The notes under the pieces: model-generated | Databases searched by the model: none | What the model was told of the DNA's origin: nothing | Seen by the model: only the letters and a program-made list of their open reading frames with translations | IMG/VR virus record: IMGVR_UViG_3300010403_000061 | Span: 1-21,730 of that record | DNA length: 21,730 bases | Strand: one strand, 5' to 3' | From: a virus | Shown here: piece after piece, positions 20,793 through 21,730 of the stretch | How positions within the stretch are numbered: position 1 is the first letter of the stretch | Layout: every line of letters begins with the position of its first letter | Translations under genes and position numbers: made by a program

Positions 20793-21730
20793 TGGATTCC
20801 AATCTTACAGAAGCAGAAGAATTAGAGCTGCTTCAGCTTCAAAAAGCAAAGGCAATGGCTCTTCAGCCTCAGTCATTTGCTGATAAAGCTATCGGCGCAG
20901 TAAAGAACGCCGCAGTCGATTTTGCCACAGACATCACTGGTCCAAAGAATCTCTATAAGAAGTACGGGGAAAGCCTTCCTATGCGGGGAGCCATCTTGGG
21001 GGGATCTGTGGGCGGACCGGTAGGGGCGACGGCTGGCGGTGGCCTAGGCCAGATTGCCAAGAACATGATGGGGATAGCGACGGGTGATCCCAATGCCCCC
21101 ACTACGGCCGGTGCTGCTGCTATTCCGGCTATGGGACAGTCTTTAGCGGCCGGAGTTATGCAGGAGCCGAAAGTATTAAATGCAGTTCCAGGTGTTTCTC
21201 AAGTCGGATCAATGGTTTCTAATTTAGCTTCAAAGGGAGTAAAAGGATTAGCTAAAGCTGGCGAAACGCTTTCAGGCGTTAAGGCAAATATCCTGAAACA
21301 AGCGGCAGAACAAGGATTAGAAACCTATGCTGCTCCATCACTTTCTAAAGCTCAATCGATTTTCTCGGCTGCATTGGGGAAAGAGGGCCAGGAAGCCATG
21401 AAACAATCAGCGAAAGAAGCTTTTGATCCTGCTTTAGGCAAAGCTAGAGATGTGGCGACTAGTATTGGTTCAAAAATTGAAGCAGGGGAACCTATTAGCG
21501 CAATCGAAGCTCTCCAGGCAAGGCAAGCCACTGATCGGATTATTTCAGCTACGCCAGTCACAGATAAAGTATCAAGGGCGGCTCTTTATGACTGGAGAAC
21601 TCAATTTAACGATGCACTATCGAATCAATCCGGTAAGTTAGCTGATGCGTCTAAAACTTATCGAAAAGCAATCGTCAAAGACACCATTTTAAATCCGACG
21701 AGACTCAATAAAAGCGGAGAACCTTCGGCA
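20792..21730 (+). CDS. Ala/Gly-rich virion protein, 5' part (313 codons, runs off the window)
   Basis: The frame starts at TAATG and stays open to the window end, so the product is longer than 313 aa. It starts MDSNLTEAEELELLQLQKAK. A Gly-rich hydrophobic segment lies near 66-90 (AILGGSVGGPVGATAGGGLG), suited to a membrane or an exit channel. A long helical region follows. Towards the visible end come SAIEALQARQATDRIISATP, LYDWRTQFNDALS and NPTRLNKSGEPSA. The 'ALQARQ..D.[IL]IS...V.DK..R..L..WR..F' pattern is familiar to me from large structural proteins of podoviruses. It is the likely last member of the ejection module. The visible part contains no enzymatic motif. Confidence 0.6.
   Translation, partial: MDSNLTEAEELELLQLQKAKAMALQPQSFADKAIGAVKNAAVDFATDITGPKNLYKKYGESLPMRGAILGGSVGGPVGATAGGGLGQIAKNMMGIATGDPNAPTTAGAAAIPAMGQSLAAGVMQEPKVLNAVPGVSQVGSMVSNLASKGVKGLAKAGETLSGVKANILKQAAEQGLETYAAPSLSKAQSIFSAALGKEGQEAMKQSAKEAFDPALGKARDVATSIGSKIEAGEPISAIEALQARQATDRIISATPVTDKVSRAALYDWRTQFNDALSNQSGKLADASKTYRKAIVKDTILNPTRLNKSGEPSA

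Noticed and set aside
1-21730. CRISPR array, insertion sequence, integrase or defence genes
   Set aside because: No regularly spaced repeats, transposase motifs or recombinase motifs were seen; all genes fit phage accessory or virion roles.

Overview
The window is a dense, single-strand block of a tailed double-stranded DNA phage (or prophage) genome. It carries the late packaging, head, neck, tail and ejection genes. All supported genes are on the + strand, often with 1-4 nt stop/start overlaps. No integrase, repressor, DNA replication, lysis or tail tape-measure gene is visible. The adaptor-plus-nozzle pair, the lack of a tape measure and the ejection-protein-like genes at the right end point to a short-tailed (podovirus-like) virus. 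Its host is probably a bacterium that uses Shine-Dalgarno signals. Host taxonomy cannot be read from the sequence.

Layout. (1) 1-2268: a string of very small accessory genes, including zinc-ribbon proteins, a likely phage ABA-sandwich protein and several hypotheticals. Several are below usual gene-calling size. A gap at 1951-2073 has the look of a structured RNA closed by a perfect 7-bp helix. (2) 2269-2430: a gene-free leader with a candidate promoter. It contains two nested 8-bp stems, a 7-9 bp pseudoknot and a GAAA-capped hairpin directly before the terminase small subunit. (3) 2431-8515: terminase small subunit, a Cys-rich protein, a Gly-rich protein, terminase large subunit, portal, a zinc-ribbon protein, a 53-aa protein and the scaffold. 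(4) 8527-10545: major capsid protein, two small beta-rich probable head-decoration proteins and a small unknown. (5) 10542-13632: an inserted sugar-transfer cassette made of a GT-A glycosyltransferase, a GT2-methyltransferase fusion and a CgeB-like GT-B glycosyltransferase. (6) 13619-17936: a protein with an AT-hook-like tail, a small beta protein, the neck adaptor, the beta-rich nozzle-like protein and a tail-fibre-like protein. (7) 17936-21730: a small protein, a GNAT-like protein and three Ala/Gly-rich probable internal virion (ejection) proteins, the last cut by the window end.

How it fits together. TerS/TerL package DNA through the portal into a capsid built on the scaffold. The adaptor, nozzle and fibre close the particle, and the Ala/Gly-rich proteins are likely ejected ahead of the DNA. 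The three sugar enzymes sit among virion genes with coupled translation, so they plausibly glycosylate or methylate a virion component or a host surface glycan. The most unusual material is the structured RNA in the two intergenic gaps at 1951-2073 and 2269-2430, and the glycosylation cassette. Other gene-free gaps are short: 5165-5255 (no clear signal) and 9752-9825 (two small hairpins).
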